A stretch of 64,000 bases of DNA from Argonema galeatum A003/A1 (GTDB taxonomy: Bacteria > Cyanobacteriota > Cyanobacteriia > Cyanobacteriales > Aerosakkonemataceae): NCBI RefSeq assembly GCF_023333595.1, contig NZ_JAIQZM010000011.1, positions 88,726 to 152,725 on the forward strand. Direction: 5' to 3'. The notes beneath the pieces were generated by a model. The model worked only from the letters and a program-made list of their open reading frames with translations, searched no databases and was not told where the DNA came from. How positions within the stretch are numbered: position 1 is the stretch's first letter; every line of letters begins with the position of its first letter. Positions 35,432 through 44,684 of this stretch are shown piece by piece. The translations under genes and the position numbers were made by a program.

Positions 35432-35806
35432 CTATGCCAGAGGTGGTGACGGTGGGTTCCAGATGCGACCTGAACGTATTGTTGCTTCGTGTGCAGTACG
35501 GTAGTCGGTACGAAAGATGCCCTCAAATCGCGATTCAAAGTATTCATGCTCTAATAGAGCTAGATCCTCAGCAATATAGTCGCCTCGGCGCAACCGTTCC
35601 CAAGCATCAGCAATATCTGGGTCAGGGTCGAAGCGACTGACTCTATCATCAAGCTGGTGTTCTCGGTAGAACAGGTGGTTTTTGATCCGTCTGGTGCGGT
35701 ACTCTGGTAAACCAGTGTTGCGGGCAATTTCTGCTACATCGTCAGCTTGGCAGATAGCTTCGTAGGCTTGAGGGGCGTATTCTTCCCAACGGGTAAAATC
35801 GTCCAT
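35432..35806 (-). CDS. Possible toxin-domain protein, 124 aa
   Basis: Sequence features: VAEIARNTGLPEYRTRRIKN followed by HLFYREHQLDD, then RFDPDPDIADAWERLRRGDY, LALLEHEYFESRFE and a last YRTAHEATIRSG. The combination ARNTG...K-x-H-L-F and RF-x-PD-x-DI-x-x-AW-x-RL and LL-x-HE-x(2)-E and AH is, to my memory, the C-terminal domain of some large secreted or phage-associated toxins, and could bind a metal through HE, E and H. Here it stands alone with two small genes behind it, as a toxin with partners would. The assignment is tentative. Confidence 0.55.
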   Translation of the reverse strand: MDDFTRWEEYAPQAYEAICQADDVAEIARNTGLPEYRTRRIKNHLFYREHQLDDRVSRFDPDPDIADAWERLRRGDYIAEDLALLEHEYFESRFEGIFRTDYRTAHEATIRSGRIWNPPSPPLA

Positions 35807-35909
35807 ATTGGAGATTTCCTTTAATCTAGGTTTGCATAATTAGCTTCAGGCTATCTGGTAGCATCCAACAATCAAGTGATTTTTTTTAAATTGGAAAATA
35901 GACATTGCC

Positions 35910-35957
35910 AAAAAAAAGCGATCGCATTTTCTTTCGTGGTGCGATCGCTCTTTTTTT
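35910..35957. terminator. A-run/HIP1 hairpin/T-run, bidirectional terminator-like
   Basis: AAAAAAAAGCGATCGCA and TGCGATCGCTCTTTTTTT form a stem with HIP1 at its base and A/T runs on both sides. It lies between two divergent genes, an odd place for a terminator; it may be left from the decayed gene next to it, or simply a paired HIP1 site. Confidence 0.5.
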
Positions 35958-36008
35958 ATTGAACCGCAGAGGCCCAGAGGAAGAGGGAGAGAAGAAGTGC
36001 GATCGCAA

Positions 36009-36101
36009 TTATATCCAACTCTCTAGCAAGTCGGTAAAATCAGTTCCTTCTGGAATTACTGTGCTAAAATTTTAATAAATTTCCGTTGGGGAAGTAGTCA
36101 T
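36009..36101 (-). pseudogene. Remnant of a small gene with an in-frame stop
   Basis: From ATG 36101 the frame reads MTTSPTEIY, stop, then NFSTVIPEGTDFTDLLESWI and a second stop. Upstream and downstream parts look protein-like and share one frame, so a single nonsense change or small decay event is likely. The size fits a small antitoxin-like or helical protein; family not recognised. Confidence 0.4.
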
Positions 36102-36246
36102 TACGGTAAAACAAGAGCGGTTTATTTATTGTCTGGCTTAGTTAATTTTGGACTTCGGCTTGATTGCTTAATCTCAGGCTGATATTTTTCACTTTGAGCG
36201 GTTAATATCGTTGTATAAATGATAAAGAATCGAGGTAAAAATCATC

Positions 36247-36723
36247 ATGAAACTAAGAACGATCGCCTTGGCAACTGTTTGCACTTTGTTTTCTTTATCT
36301 CTATCATTTGCAGCAGAGGCAGACGAATCAGACCAACCGTGTCAAGCTTATTTAGATACCAGCAATGGAACTGACGCCGAGGAGAACAACTGTCCGATAA
36401 CCGTAGGGAAGTTTTCGATTCGGGGAACCTTTTCTAACTCGAATTGGCAGGCTTCTTTTTGGGCATGGGAACCGGCTTATTACATCCTCTACGTTAAAAA
36501 CCAGCAAGATGGTAGTACAATTAACCTAACAGGTTTCAAGGTCATGGGTACGACGAGCCGACCGCAATACCGATTCACCGATCCAGACCGGAATCTTACC
36601 TATATTGTAACTTTCCGATATTCAGACTCCGACACGATCCGATTTGAAATTTATCAAAACGACCGGACGATCGTCAATGAATTGCTCGCACGCGAATCAG
36701 ACAAACTCATCGGGGGACCTTGA
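36247..36723 (+). CDS. Secreted hypothetical protein, 158 aa
   Basis: Signal peptide MKLRTIALATVCTLFSLSLS followed by FAAEADE, with a likely cut after the Ala-x-Ala. The mature part is beta-rich with two Cys (QPCQAYLDT, ENNCPITVG) that could form a disulfide, and later YIVTFRYSDSDTIRFEIYQN. No family recognised. RBS is weak. It stands alone, so nothing can be said of its pathway. Confidence 0.65.
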   Translation: MKLRTIALATVCTLFSLSLSFAAEADESDQPCQAYLDTSNGTDAEENNCPITVGKFSIRGTFSNSNWQASFWAWEPAYYILYVKNQQDGSTINLTGFKVMGTTSRPQYRFTDPDRNLTYIVTFRYSDSDTIRFEIYQNDRTIVNELLARESDKLIGGP

Positions 36724-36869
36724 TAGAAATTTGCTCGCTGAGATAAATTAGCACACTAAGTACGGAAGACCCGGAAATGGGAAAACCAGAGGAAATTTTG
36801 CTTGATAGAAAGTTAAAAGATACTCGACAGCTTAAAAGCGGTTTTTAAGTAACAGTTTCATTAAAAATC

Positions 36870-36894
36870 GTAAGGTGGGCGTTGCCCACCCTAC
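36870..36894. repeat. GTAAGGTGGGC-GTT-GCCCACCCTAC palindrome
   Basis: 11-bp arms with one mismatch, 3-nt loop, 4 bp beyond the stop of the PRC-barrel gene on the minus strand. A common type of cyanobacterial palindrome; may work as a terminator here. Confidence 0.75.
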
Positions 36895-36898
36895 AAAC

Positions 36899-37951
36899 TT
36901 AGTACCGATCTTCCTCTTCGTATTCTGGAGCCTTAATCTTCTCCGGTATATTCACCTTGGGAGCTTTGTAGGGCTTAGGCGCTTCGTCATCAGCCCAGGC
37001 ATCTTGCTCCTCTTCATCGTCGTACTCCTCCTCATACTTTTTGTTGTCATAGCGTGGTGGAGGTTCTGGTGCCGCATACGCTCTCTTGGCGTAATTGTTC
37101 CGGGTCTGGGCGGCGTCGCTCCAGTTTTCTTCTTCTTCTATATCTTCTTCATCGTAGTAAATTGATTCTGGTGGCGGTGCCATTTTACGCAAGGGCTGAG
37201 GTTGTGCCTGACGCAAGGGTTGCCGAGGTGCAGGTTCTTCCCACTGGTCTTCATCCCAAGTCTCTTGGGCTAAGGGTTTGGCTCTCCGAATCGGCTCAGC
37301 TTTTTGCAGAGGAACGCCGGTAGGTAGTTGATTTTCCGGTCTGATTGTGGTAGGTCTGCCGTATTCTTCCTCTTCTTCGCGTTCCCAAGGGGCTTTGCCA
37401 ATGCCTAAGCGCTCCATCACACCGACGGTGAGCTGTACCAGTCTCTCTTCGGCTCCCTCAAATACAATGAGACGATTCGGGCCACTGCTGACAATTTCGT
37501 CTATGGGAAGCTCGTAGGTGCTGATGGTCTCAAAACCGGCAATGCGATCGGGAATTTGGGGAACGCCGAAAGAAGCAATAATGAGAGAGGAGACTTTCCC
37601 AGTTTCATTATCAAACTTGAAGCCCCGCACCCGACCCAACATTTCGCCAGTTTCTGTAATAACTTCGCAGTTGATCAGGGTGTTGTAAATTTCAACATCA
37701 ACATCATCTTCGAGGACGCTATCGTCATCAACCAGGATAACATCACCGACTTGACGGACGCGACTCAGGAGCATAAGCCGTGGCACGTTGCCCATCGACA
37801 GTATACTCTCTCGCAGGCCGAGAGCTACAACTTCCCGCCGATCGATATCTACCCAGAGTTGACTAACCACCCCAAGGCGCTTACCTGTGTCGCGGGTGAT
37901 CACCTGAGTACCTAAGATGTCTGAGCGTTGGCTAATTTGTTCAGATGTCAT
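36899..37951 (-). CDS. PRC-barrel domain protein with acidic tail
   Basis: 350 residues. Two PRC-barrel domains: about 8-75 (RSDILGTQVITRDTGKRLGV, VSQLWVDIDRREVVALGL) and about 85-165 (NCEVITETGEMLGRVRGFKF, SSLIIASFGVPQIP). PRC barrels bind other proteins or RNA (RimM, photosynthetic reaction-centre H subunit). The C-terminal half is low-complexity, rich in Glu, Pro and Asp (YEEEYDDEEEQDAWADDEAP), probably disordered. Start at ATG 37951. It lies directly upstream of nothing recognisable on its strand but follows SMC in the same direction with 85 bp between, so they may share a transcript. Confidence 0.85.
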   Translation of the reverse strand: MTSEQISQRSDILGTQVITRDTGKRLGVVSQLWVDIDRREVVALGLRESILSMGNVPRLMLLSRVRQVGDVILVDDDSVLEDDVDVEIYNTLINCEVITETGEMLGRVRGFKFDNETGKVSSLIIASFGVPQIPDRIAGFETISTYELPIDEIVSSGPNRLIVFEGAEERLVQLTVGVMERLGIGKAPWEREEEEEYGRPTTIRPENQLPTGVPLQKAEPIRRAKPLAQETWDEDQWEEPAPRQPLRQAQPQPLRKMAPPPESIYYDEEDIEEEENWSDAAQTRNNYAKRAYAAPEPPPRYDNKKYEEEYDDEEEQDAWADDEAPKPYKAPKVNIPEKIKAPEYEEEDRY

Positions 37952-38036
37952 TATGTGTCCCGAATCTGGGCCTCGAACCCTGTCACAATACTTATCTTAA
38001 TTATTCAGATTACCAATTGCCTGATTGAGCCAATCT

Positions 38037-41000
38037 TTAGGATTGTAATTTTATTCCCAGAACTTGGGTATAGGCTCCCCTCGCTTGGGTAACACCAATC
38101 ACGCGCTGGGCTGATTTAATCATAGGCCCTTTGTGACTGACGACAATAAACTGTGCTTGGCTTGCCTGTTGTTCGATCATTCTAGCCAATCGCTCGACGT
38201 TTGCTCCATCTAAAAACATATCAACTTCATCAAAGGCGTAGAAAGGTGAGGGACGGTAGCGCTGCAAGGCAAAGATAAAGCTCAGCGCCGTCATGGATTT
38301 TTCGCCGCCAGACATGGATGCTAGGCGCTGCACGGGTTTGCCTTTGGGATGTGCGACGAGGTTAAGACCGCCAGCAAAGGGGTCTTCCGGGTTGTCCAGG
38401 GTCAAACTGCCGTCGCCTTCGGAAAATTCGGCAAAAATAGCTTGAAAGTTTTGGTTAACGGCGTCGAAGGCTTCTTTGAAGGCGCGGAACCGCAAGGTGG
38501 TGAAGTTTTCGATCCGCAAGAGTATTTCGGTGCGCTCTTGCTCCAGGGTAGTTAGTTTCTGGGTTAATTCTTGGAGGCGGTTTTGGGTGCGATCGTATTC
38601 TTCCAAGGCTAGCATATTGACGGGTTCCATTGCCTGAAGGCGTTTCTGGAGAGTACGCATTTCCTTTTGCAGTTCTTCCAGATTCACATTTTCGGGTACT
38701 GATGGCAAAGGTTCGGGTAATTCCGCCTGTCTGCTTTGCCGCTGAGTTTGGATGTTTGTCAGTTCCTCTCGGCGAGTTACTTGGGTTTCCTGGAGTTTTT
38801 GCAGTTCCCATTCCAGTTGTTGTTGAGATAAGCGTAACTCACGCAGATGATTTTCGGTCCGATCGCGCTCTTTCTTCTCTTCTCCCAATGCCTCCTCTGC
38901 CTGAGTCATTGATGCCTGAGTTTGAGCTATCTGTTCATTTATAGCAGATAGCTGAGCGTTGATGGTTGATTTGCGATCGCTGATGGTTAATTTTTGACCC
39001 TGGTATTCTTCCACCCGTCGATTACAGTCCTGGATTTTCTCTTGCAAGCGCATCTGCTGATTTTGCAAATCCTTTAATCTTTGTTCTGTATTGCGAAAAG
39101 CTTGTTCTCTTTCTCGCAATTCCACTTCCTGAACTTTGATAGTCGCCTGGATTTGTTGCCATTCGCTATGAGTTTGGGATTGTTCCAATTCTGCCAAAGC
39201 TTGCCGAAGTTGAGCCAACCGCGCTTCCTGTGTCGGTAACTCCCTATCCAGAGATTCCAAACGAGTTTGCGCGTTGGCAAGTTCTTGGCTACTTTTAGAT
39301 AGAAGCGATCGGGCCTGTTCCTGTTGTGCAGTTAAACTCTTAATCTCTTTCTGCAATTGTTCAAAATGTAATTCTTGTTCCCGTCGTTGTTGACGTGCTT
39401 CCGTCAATTGATGAGATAGTTGTTTTGTCTTAACAGAAAGAGAATGTATTGCGTCACCACAACGTTCTAAAATTAGTTCAATTTCTTGCAGTCTATTTCT
39501 CAAGTTATTGACTTCACCAGATTCACTAGCATCACCCGTCCCAAAATGCAGAGTCGAACGTTGACTGCTACTCCCCCCAGTCATAGCGCCGCTAGTTTCC
39601 AAAAGTTCCCCATCTAATGTGACAATCCGATATTGACCCAGGTAAACACGCGCATCATCTATTTTATCAAAAACAACTGTTCCCCCCAAAACATAAGCAA
39701 AAATATTTCGATAGCGCGAATCGTATTCAATCAAATTAACGCAATAATCAATAAACCCATTCGCATATCGCAGCGTAGTTGCTTGATGGAATGGTGGCGA
39801 TTGAATTTTGTTGAGCGGTAAGAAAGTTACTCTTCCAGCGCGTTTTTGTTTGATCAGTTGAATTCCAGCAGCAGCAACCCCATCATCTTCAACTACGAGA
39901 TTTCCCATCCGTCCACCAGCAGCAGTTTCAAGTGCTAGCTGATAGCGCGGTTCAACTCTACCCAATTGGGCAACTAATCCACAAACTCCCGGCAATCCAG
40001 ATTGTTGAATAACTTGGATAGCGTAAGTACCTTGAGCTTCTTGTTGAGCTTGTGCTTGAGCTTCCAGTTTATCAAGTTGACGTTGTTTATCTCGTTGTTC
40101 TTGCAACAAACGTTTTTGAGTTTCTTGTTGGAGTTGCAGTTCTTGTTCTGCTGCGGATAGAGATTGAGTTAATGATGTAACTGTTAAAGAAGATTCTGTC
40201 AATTGAATTTCAAAATCAACCGCACGAGATTGTTTGGTATCAAGTTGCGGTACCAGAGATTCTAAAAGCTGATTTTGCTCCTCTATTTGTCGAGCTAAGT
40301 TGGTATAGCGTTCTCTCAGTTGCGCTTGTTCCGTGCGTTGAGGATCGATGGTTTGCAGCAGAGTTTCGATTTGGCGAGTCAGGGCAGTTTGTTGCTGTAC
40401 CCATGCTTCCGAGGCAGATGCGATCGCACTCGCATTTTCCCGACTTTGGTTTAAATCATGTTGCGCTTCATCCCTTGTGGTAACTAAAGAAGCAATCTGC
40501 CTTTCCAGAGTTTGTTGTTCCTGGGTTAATTGTTCTAAACTTTGCTGATGTTGTTCGATTTCCTGCTCAGTTTCGTGCAGACGCCGGGATGTTTCTTGTG
40601 CAGATGTTTCTTGTTCTCTAGCTTGGCGTTGTAGCTGACGCTGTTCCGCTTGTTGGGTAGCGAGAACTGATTGCAAAGCTAAAAGTTCTTCTTCTCCCAA
40701 AGCTTTGACGCGAGCATTCAAATCTGCCAAGTTGACGTTTGTTTGCTCGATTTGTAAGTTAAGATTGGATAGCTGTTCTCTGAGTTCGGTAGAATTGCGA
40801 TCGCCTGCTTCTATCTGTTCCCTGAGATGCCATTCTTGTTGTTGCAGAGAACGCCACCCCAGCACGATTTCCCATTGCTCTTTTTCTTGGAGTTCGCCGC
40901 GCAGTTTTTGGTATTTTTCTGCTTTAATACGATCTTGAGAAAGACGATCGCGCTGAGCGACCAATTCCTTTTCGACAATTCTACAGCTATCTTCTCGTTC

Positions 41001-42005
41001 CTTAACCGACTCCAGAGTTTGCTTCGCCTGAGAAATTTTGCGATCGAACGCTGCAACCCCCGCCAACTCATCAATAATCTCGCGGCGTTCCTTCGAGTTC
41101 ATCGAAATAATACTCGTCACATCGCCTTGCAGCACCACATTGTAGCCTTCTGGATAAACCCGCAAGCGCTCCAATTGTTCGTGGAGTTCCGTCAGCGTGC
41201 AGGATTGGCCATTCATGTAGTAATTCGAGGTATAACTACCTTGCTTAGTCACTCGCAGCTTGCGGGTAACACTCCACTCCGCCGATTTGCGATTTTGGCT
41301 CTTCGATTTTCGATTTTCCTGTTCCTCACTCCCCTGTCCATCTGCTTCCACACGCGAAACACCCGCGCCATTTTGTTCCCCTATCTCACTCCCCTCCCTG
41401 TTCGACAGGTCAGAGTCGTGGTCGGCGTTCCCCTCCCCTATCTCACTCCCCTCCCTGTTCGACAGGTCAGAGTCAGAGTCGGCGTTCCCATCCCCTATAT
41501 CACTCCCCTCCCTGTTCGACAGGTCAGAGTCGGCGTTCCCCTCCCCTATCTCACTCCCCTCCCTGTTCGACGGGGAGGGGTTGGGGGTGGGGTTCCCTCC
41601 TATCTCACTCCCCTCCCTGTTCGACAGGTCAGAGTTGGGGTGACCATCCCCCTCCCCTATATCACTCCCCTCCCTGTTCGACGGGGAGGGGTTGGGGGTG
41701 GGGTTCCCCTCTCCTGTAACATCCGCAACTAACCCCGCTTCATCGCTCAAATCAAACGTAACAGTCACAATAGCTTCAACTGTGCCGCGATTCATGTGGT
41801 TTTGGTTAACCAAATCCGGGAGACGTTCCGCACGCATACCCCTAGAACTAGCAAGTCCCAGACAAAACAGTAGCGCATCCAGAATATTCGACTTTCCCGA
41901 ACCGTTCGGCCCAGTGACCACAGTAAACCCCGACAGCACTGGAATCTGGACAGTGCCGCCAAAAGACTTGAAGTGAGTGAGTTCCAGGCGCTTGATATGA
42001 AGCAT
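38037..42005 (-). CDS. smc: Chromosome segregation protein SMC with repeat-derived insert
   Basis: 1322 residues. Full SMC layout: Walker A TGPNGSGKSNILDALLFCLG (about 30-50), long coiled coils, hinge around GVCGLVAQLGRVEPRYQLAL and GRVTFLPLNKI (about 650-770), and the C-terminal head with signature LASMSGGEKSMTAL and Walker B YAFDEVDMFLDG. SMC homodimers condense and segregate the chromosome with ScpA/ScpB (not in the window). Odd feature: between DLSDEAG (about 88) and EWSVTRKLRV (about 240) there are about 140 residues of low-complexity sequence containing six copies of SNREGS(D/E)IG, coded by a palindromic repeat. Usual SMC proteins are about 1170-1200 residues, so the insert explains the excess. 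Confidence 0.95.
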   Translation of the reverse strand: MLHIKRLELTHFKSFGGTVQIPVLSGFTVVTGPNGSGKSNILDALLFCLGLASSRGMRAERLPDLVNQNHMNRGTVEAIVTVTFDLSDEAGLVADVTGEGNPTPNPSPSNREGSDIGEGDGHPNSDLSNREGSEIGGNPTPNPSPSNREGSEIGEGNADSDLSNREGSDIGDGNADSDSDLSNREGSEIGEGNADHDSDLSNREGSEIGEQNGAGVSRVEADGQGSEEQENRKSKSQNRKSAEWSVTRKLRVTKQGSYTSNYYMNGQSCTLTELHEQLERLRVYPEGYNVVLQGDVTSIISMNSKERREIIDELAGVAAFDRKISQAKQTLESVKEREDSCRIVEKELVAQRDRLSQDRIKAEKYQKLRGELQEKEQWEIVLGWRSLQQQEWHLREQIEAGDRNSTELREQLSNLNLQIEQTNVNLADLNARVKALGEEELLALQSVLATQQAEQRQLQRQAREQETSAQETSRRLHETEQEIEQHQQSLEQLTQEQQTLERQIASLVTTRDEAQHDLNQSRENASAIASASEAWVQQQTALTRQIETLLQTIDPQRTEQAQLRERYTNLARQIEEQNQLLESLVPQLDTKQSRAVDFEIQLTESSLTVTSLTQSLSAAEQELQLQQETQKRLLQEQRDKQRQLDKLEAQAQAQQEAQGTYAIQVIQQSGLPGVCGLVAQLGRVEPRYQLALETAAGGRMGNLVVEDDGVAAAGIQLIKQKRAGRVTFLPLNKIQSPPFHQATTLRYANGFIDYCVNLIEYDSRYRNIFAYVLGGTVVFDKIDDARVYLGQYRIVTLDGELLETSGAMTGGSSSQRSTLHFGTGDASESGEVNNLRNRLQEIELILERCGDAIHSLSVKTKQLSHQLTEARQQRREQELHFEQLQKEIKSLTAQQEQARSLLSKSSQELANAQTRLESLDRELPTQEARLAQLRQALAELEQSQTHSEWQQIQATIKVQEVELREREQAFRNTEQRLKDLQNQQMRLQEKIQDCNRRVEEYQGQKLTISDRKSTINAQLSAINEQIAQTQASMTQAEEALGEEKKERDRTENHLRELRLSQQQLEWELQKLQETQVTRREELTNIQTQRQSRQAELPEPLPSVPENVNLEELQKEMRTLQKRLQAMEPVNMLALEEYDRTQNRLQELTQKLTTLEQERTEILLRIENFTTLRFRAFKEAFDAVNQNFQAIFAEFSEGDGSLTLDNPEDPFAGGLNLVAHPKGKPVQRLASMSGGEKSMTALSFIFALQRYRPSPFYAFDEVDMFLDGANVERLARMIEQQASQAQFIVVSHKGPMIKSAQRVIGVTQARGAYTQVLGIKLQS
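41386..41720 (-). repeat. smc: Six-copy palindromic repeat inside smc
   Basis: TCACTCCCCTCCCTGTTCGA begins at 41386, 41443, 41500, 41551, 41605 and 41662; spacings are 57, 57, 51, 54 and 57 bp, all multiples of three. Two copies (41551, 41662) keep the full palindrome CCCCTCCCTGTTCGACGGGG followed by AGGGG; the others have lost the second arm. In protein each gives SNREGS(D/E)IG. Confidence 0.9.
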
Positions 42006-42140
42006 AGGCGCTGGTCAACTAGGCATGGTGGTACAAGTGTATCAGCGATCGATCCTCAACAGGTTAGTGCAAACCTCATACAGACGAGAAATCCTATTCT
42101 ATTCTTCAGCGCTGGTACTTATCACCCTGCTACATTAGCA

Positions 42141-42275
42141 ATTACAGCGCTTTGCAACTGAGTGAAGTACAAATTGTAGGGGCGAAGCATTGCGGAATAA
42201 ACGTTTCGGTCTTAAATTAACCCACATCCCGCAATGCTTCGCCCTGAACCTCATTCATCTGCAAACCGCTGTAAT
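42141..42275. mobile_element. MITE-like element, 135 bp, with GGGGCGAAGCATTGCGG core
   Basis: Outer inverted repeats ATTACAGCGCTTTGCA (42141-42156) and TGCAAACCGCTGTAAT (42260-42275), one mismatch. Inner inverted repeats AGGGGCGAAGCATTGCGG (42178-42195) and CCCGCAATGCTTCGCCCT (42228-42245). The inner core is shared with 56611-56678, whose outer ends are different. Between smc and the NACHT gene. Confidence 0.82.
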
Positions 42276-42325
42276 ACTCCCCTGTCCCTGGCGTTTCAGT
42301 AATCTACACCGGGTTAGTTCCAAAT

Positions 42326-44539
42326 ATGCCAACACCTGACCTCCCCCAACTATCGCTATGGCTACTGAATGGGTTACTTGCCATTATTGCGGGTCTTCTG
42401 ATTAACGAATGGGGTAAACCAGGGATTTCATACCGGCGCAAGTGGTTAATCCTGGGACTGGGTGCGGGGTGTGGCTTGATAGCAGCCATAGTAAACTGGG
42501 CAAGCGGCAGTACCTCAGCAGATTACCAAACCTATTTTCTAGTCTTGGGCTACGCCTACTCGCTGCTAACAATACTCTTGCTCAGCTACAAGCAGAACAC
42601 CGAAAATCCTTCCCCTCGAAATCAACTGCTTAAGGCTGTCCGGGATGAGGTGGCGCAACGGCTAGAAGTTTCGCTGCACAATCAAAAAATGATTGACTTG
42701 GCTGCGAAAGAGCTACCTCATAATGTGGGGGGAGAACCGCTTCCCGCAGTCAATCCAGACAATCGACAGCCGATTAACTGGATTGAACTGCCGCGCCAAT
42801 GGGTGTCGCAATTCTTGCGAATGTCAACTGAACTGCCGCGCCGATGGGTGTCGCAATTCTTGGGAATGTCAACTTCGACAGTTGCTACAGCCGATAATGG
42901 GCAAAATGTCCATCCCGCAGACGAAAAAATTGAAAAAATTATTGATGTTTTTAAGCGAAAAGACGGCAAATTACTGATTTTAGGAGAGCCTGGTGCTGGC
43001 AAAACCACGACGCTGCTCGATTTGGCGAAAGATTTGTGCGCTGAAGCAACAGAAAACGAGAATGAACCTATCCCCATTTTGCTTGACCTTTTTTCCTGGA
43101 AAGATAACAGCCAATCGCTGACTGAATGGTTGGTGGCGGAACTCAAAACTAAATATGGTGTCCGCGCCGATATTGCCCAAATCTTGCTGGATGAGCATCA
43201 GCTATTACCGTTTTTAGATGGTTTAGATGAACAGGAAGAAACGCGGCGAGTAAGTTGTCTTCGACAAATTAATGAGTTTCTGGAAACAGACGCAAGGGCG
43301 CGGCATTTGGTAGTCTGCTCTCGGCTGAAAGAGTTTGAAAACTGTAAAAGTCCATTGCGGCTTAATGGTGCGGTTTGTTTGCAACCGTTGGAAGAATCGC
43401 AAATGCAGAAGTATTTTAGTGCGGTAGGCGGTCTGAACTTGTTGCCTGGTATCAAGAAAGCCCCCGATTTGTTGGAGTTGGCAAAGTCACCCCTACTGCT
43501 CAACCTCATGGCGTTAGCATCCAGTTCTATCTCGATTCCAGATTGGCAAAAGTGCAATACTCCCGATGAGCGTCAGCGCTATTTGTTTGATAAGTATATT
43601 GAGCAAATGTTTACGCGCGAAATTAAACGGGAATTTGAACCTCACTACTCGCAAGGGCAGCAGCCAAACGAAGCAGATACTCGTAAATGGTTAGTTTGGT
43701 TGGCGAAACAATTAAAAGATAAAAATCAGACAGAGTTTTTGATTGAGAAAATGCAGCCGAATTGGTTGTATTCGGGTAATCAAAAGGGGATTTATCGCCT
43801 AATTTCTGGGCTAATTGTGGTGCTAATTGTGGCGCTAATTTGGGGGCTTACTCTGGGGCTAATTTTTGGGCTAATTTTTGATATTATTTTTGGAGCGAGC
43901 GCTCGAATAGAACCTGTTGAAACATTAAAATGGTCTTGGAAAAAAGCTTTAAATTTGCTAAAAAATTGCCTGATAACAATAATTGTATTTATTGCTATAT
44001 TAAGTTTAGTTTTTGTGCTAGATTTGAATAAATATGTTCTAGTTGGAACACTTATTTGGGGAATATTTTTCTGTATTCTTGTAATGCCAATTGTAGTAAT
44101 AATTGGCGGTTTTATTAACAGGGATATTGAGATTTTAAATAGTAAACAGCCAAATCAAGGAATTTGGGAGTCAGCTTATAAAGCTGTACTCTTTACGGTG
44201 ATAACTGGCTCATTTGTTGGAATTACTTTTAATCTAATATTGCAGAATGGTTTAATTACAATTACTTCTCCATTAGAGCCAATGCAGCCACTAATTATAG
44301 AGCCAATAGAGCCAATAATTACTGGATTGATTATTGGACTATTATTTGCCATATTTTTTGCTGGCGGTGCTTGCATTCAACACTTCAGCCTGCGCCTCAT
44401 TCTTTGGCAGCATGGCGATATTCCCTGGAACTATGCCAAATTCCTCAATTACTCATCAGAGCGACTTTTTCTGCAACGAATTGGCGGACGTTATCGCTTC
44501 ATCCACGACTTGCTGCGCGAGCATTTTGCCCAGATGTAA
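42326..44539 (+). CDS. NACHT NTPase with N- and C-terminal membrane segments
   Basis: 737 residues. Two N-terminal hydrophobic segments (WLLNGLLAIIAGLLINEWG; WLILGLGAGCGLIAAIVNWA), a linker with a 15-residue tandem duplication (ELPRQWVSQFLRMST twice, DNA 42785-42874), then NACHT: Walker A LLILGEPGAGKTTTLLDLAK (about 215), Walker B LLPFLDGLDEQEE, sensor HLVVCSRLKEF. After a helical part (WLVWLAKQLKDKNQTEFLIE) come several membrane segments, and a conserved end (FSLRLILWQHGDIPWNYAKF, FIHDLLREHFAQM). Its C-terminal module matches that of the kinase-NACHT protein at 45724. NLR-like, possibly sensing stress or phage at the membrane. Confidence 0.85.
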   Translation: MPTPDLPQLSLWLLNGLLAIIAGLLINEWGKPGISYRRKWLILGLGAGCGLIAAIVNWASGSTSADYQTYFLVLGYAYSLLTILLLSYKQNTENPSPRNQLLKAVRDEVAQRLEVSLHNQKMIDLAAKELPHNVGGEPLPAVNPDNRQPINWIELPRQWVSQFLRMSTELPRRWVSQFLGMSTSTVATADNGQNVHPADEKIEKIIDVFKRKDGKLLILGEPGAGKTTTLLDLAKDLCAEATENENEPIPILLDLFSWKDNSQSLTEWLVAELKTKYGVRADIAQILLDEHQLLPFLDGLDEQEETRRVSCLRQINEFLETDARARHLVVCSRLKEFENCKSPLRLNGAVCLQPLEESQMQKYFSAVGGLNLLPGIKKAPDLLELAKSPLLLNLMALASSSISIPDWQKCNTPDERQRYLFDKYIEQMFTREIKREFEPHYSQGQQPNEADTRKWLVWLAKQLKDKNQTEFLIEKMQPNWLYSGNQKGIYRLISGLIVVLIVALIWGLTLGLIFGLIFDIIFGASARIEPVETLKWSWKKALNLLKNCLITIIVFIAILSLVFVLDLNKYVLVGTLIWGIFFCILVMPIVVIIGGFINRDIEILNSKQPNQGIWESAYKAVLFTVITGSFVGITFNLILQNGLITITSPLEPMQPLIIEPIEPIITGLIIGLLFAIFFAGGACIQHFSLRLILWQHGDIPWNYAKFLNYSSERLFLQRIGGRYRFIHDLLREHFAQM

Positions 44540-44549
44540 CTTTAATATT

Positions 44550-44606
44550 AGGTATGTAGTTGGGCTTTAGCCCTCTTTAAGAGGGCTAAAGCCCAACTAC
44601 GTACCT
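44550..44606. repeat. Inverted repeat AGGTATGTAGTTGGGCTTTA...
   Basis: Arms AGGTATGTAGTTGGGCTTTA+GCCCTC and the complement ending CGTACCT (one mismatch), loop TTTAA-type. Related in its ends (AGGTA-GTAGTTG/AGGTACGTTGTTG) to 16253 and 45473. Lies 10 bp past the NACHT stop and may act as a terminator. Confidence 0.8.
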
Positions 44607-44684
44607 GAAGAAACTGATAAATACACATCGGTATGACAGGATTTCAAGTGCTAAAATAAAAGCTATAGCATCGGAGAGTAAGCT

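Noticed and set aside
35910..35957. Considered as the terminator of a gene upstream
   Set aside because: It lies between divergent genes, so no complete gene ends there; kept only as a terminator-like hairpin.
41386..41720. 51-57-bp repeats in smc, considered as CRISPR
   Set aside because: Spacers are related to each other, the frame is kept, and the segment lies inside a core gene.
40827..41732. 301-aa plus-strand open frame antisense to smc
   Set aside because: It runs opposite to an unmistakable SMC coding sequence and its C-terminal repeats mirror the palindromic insert.
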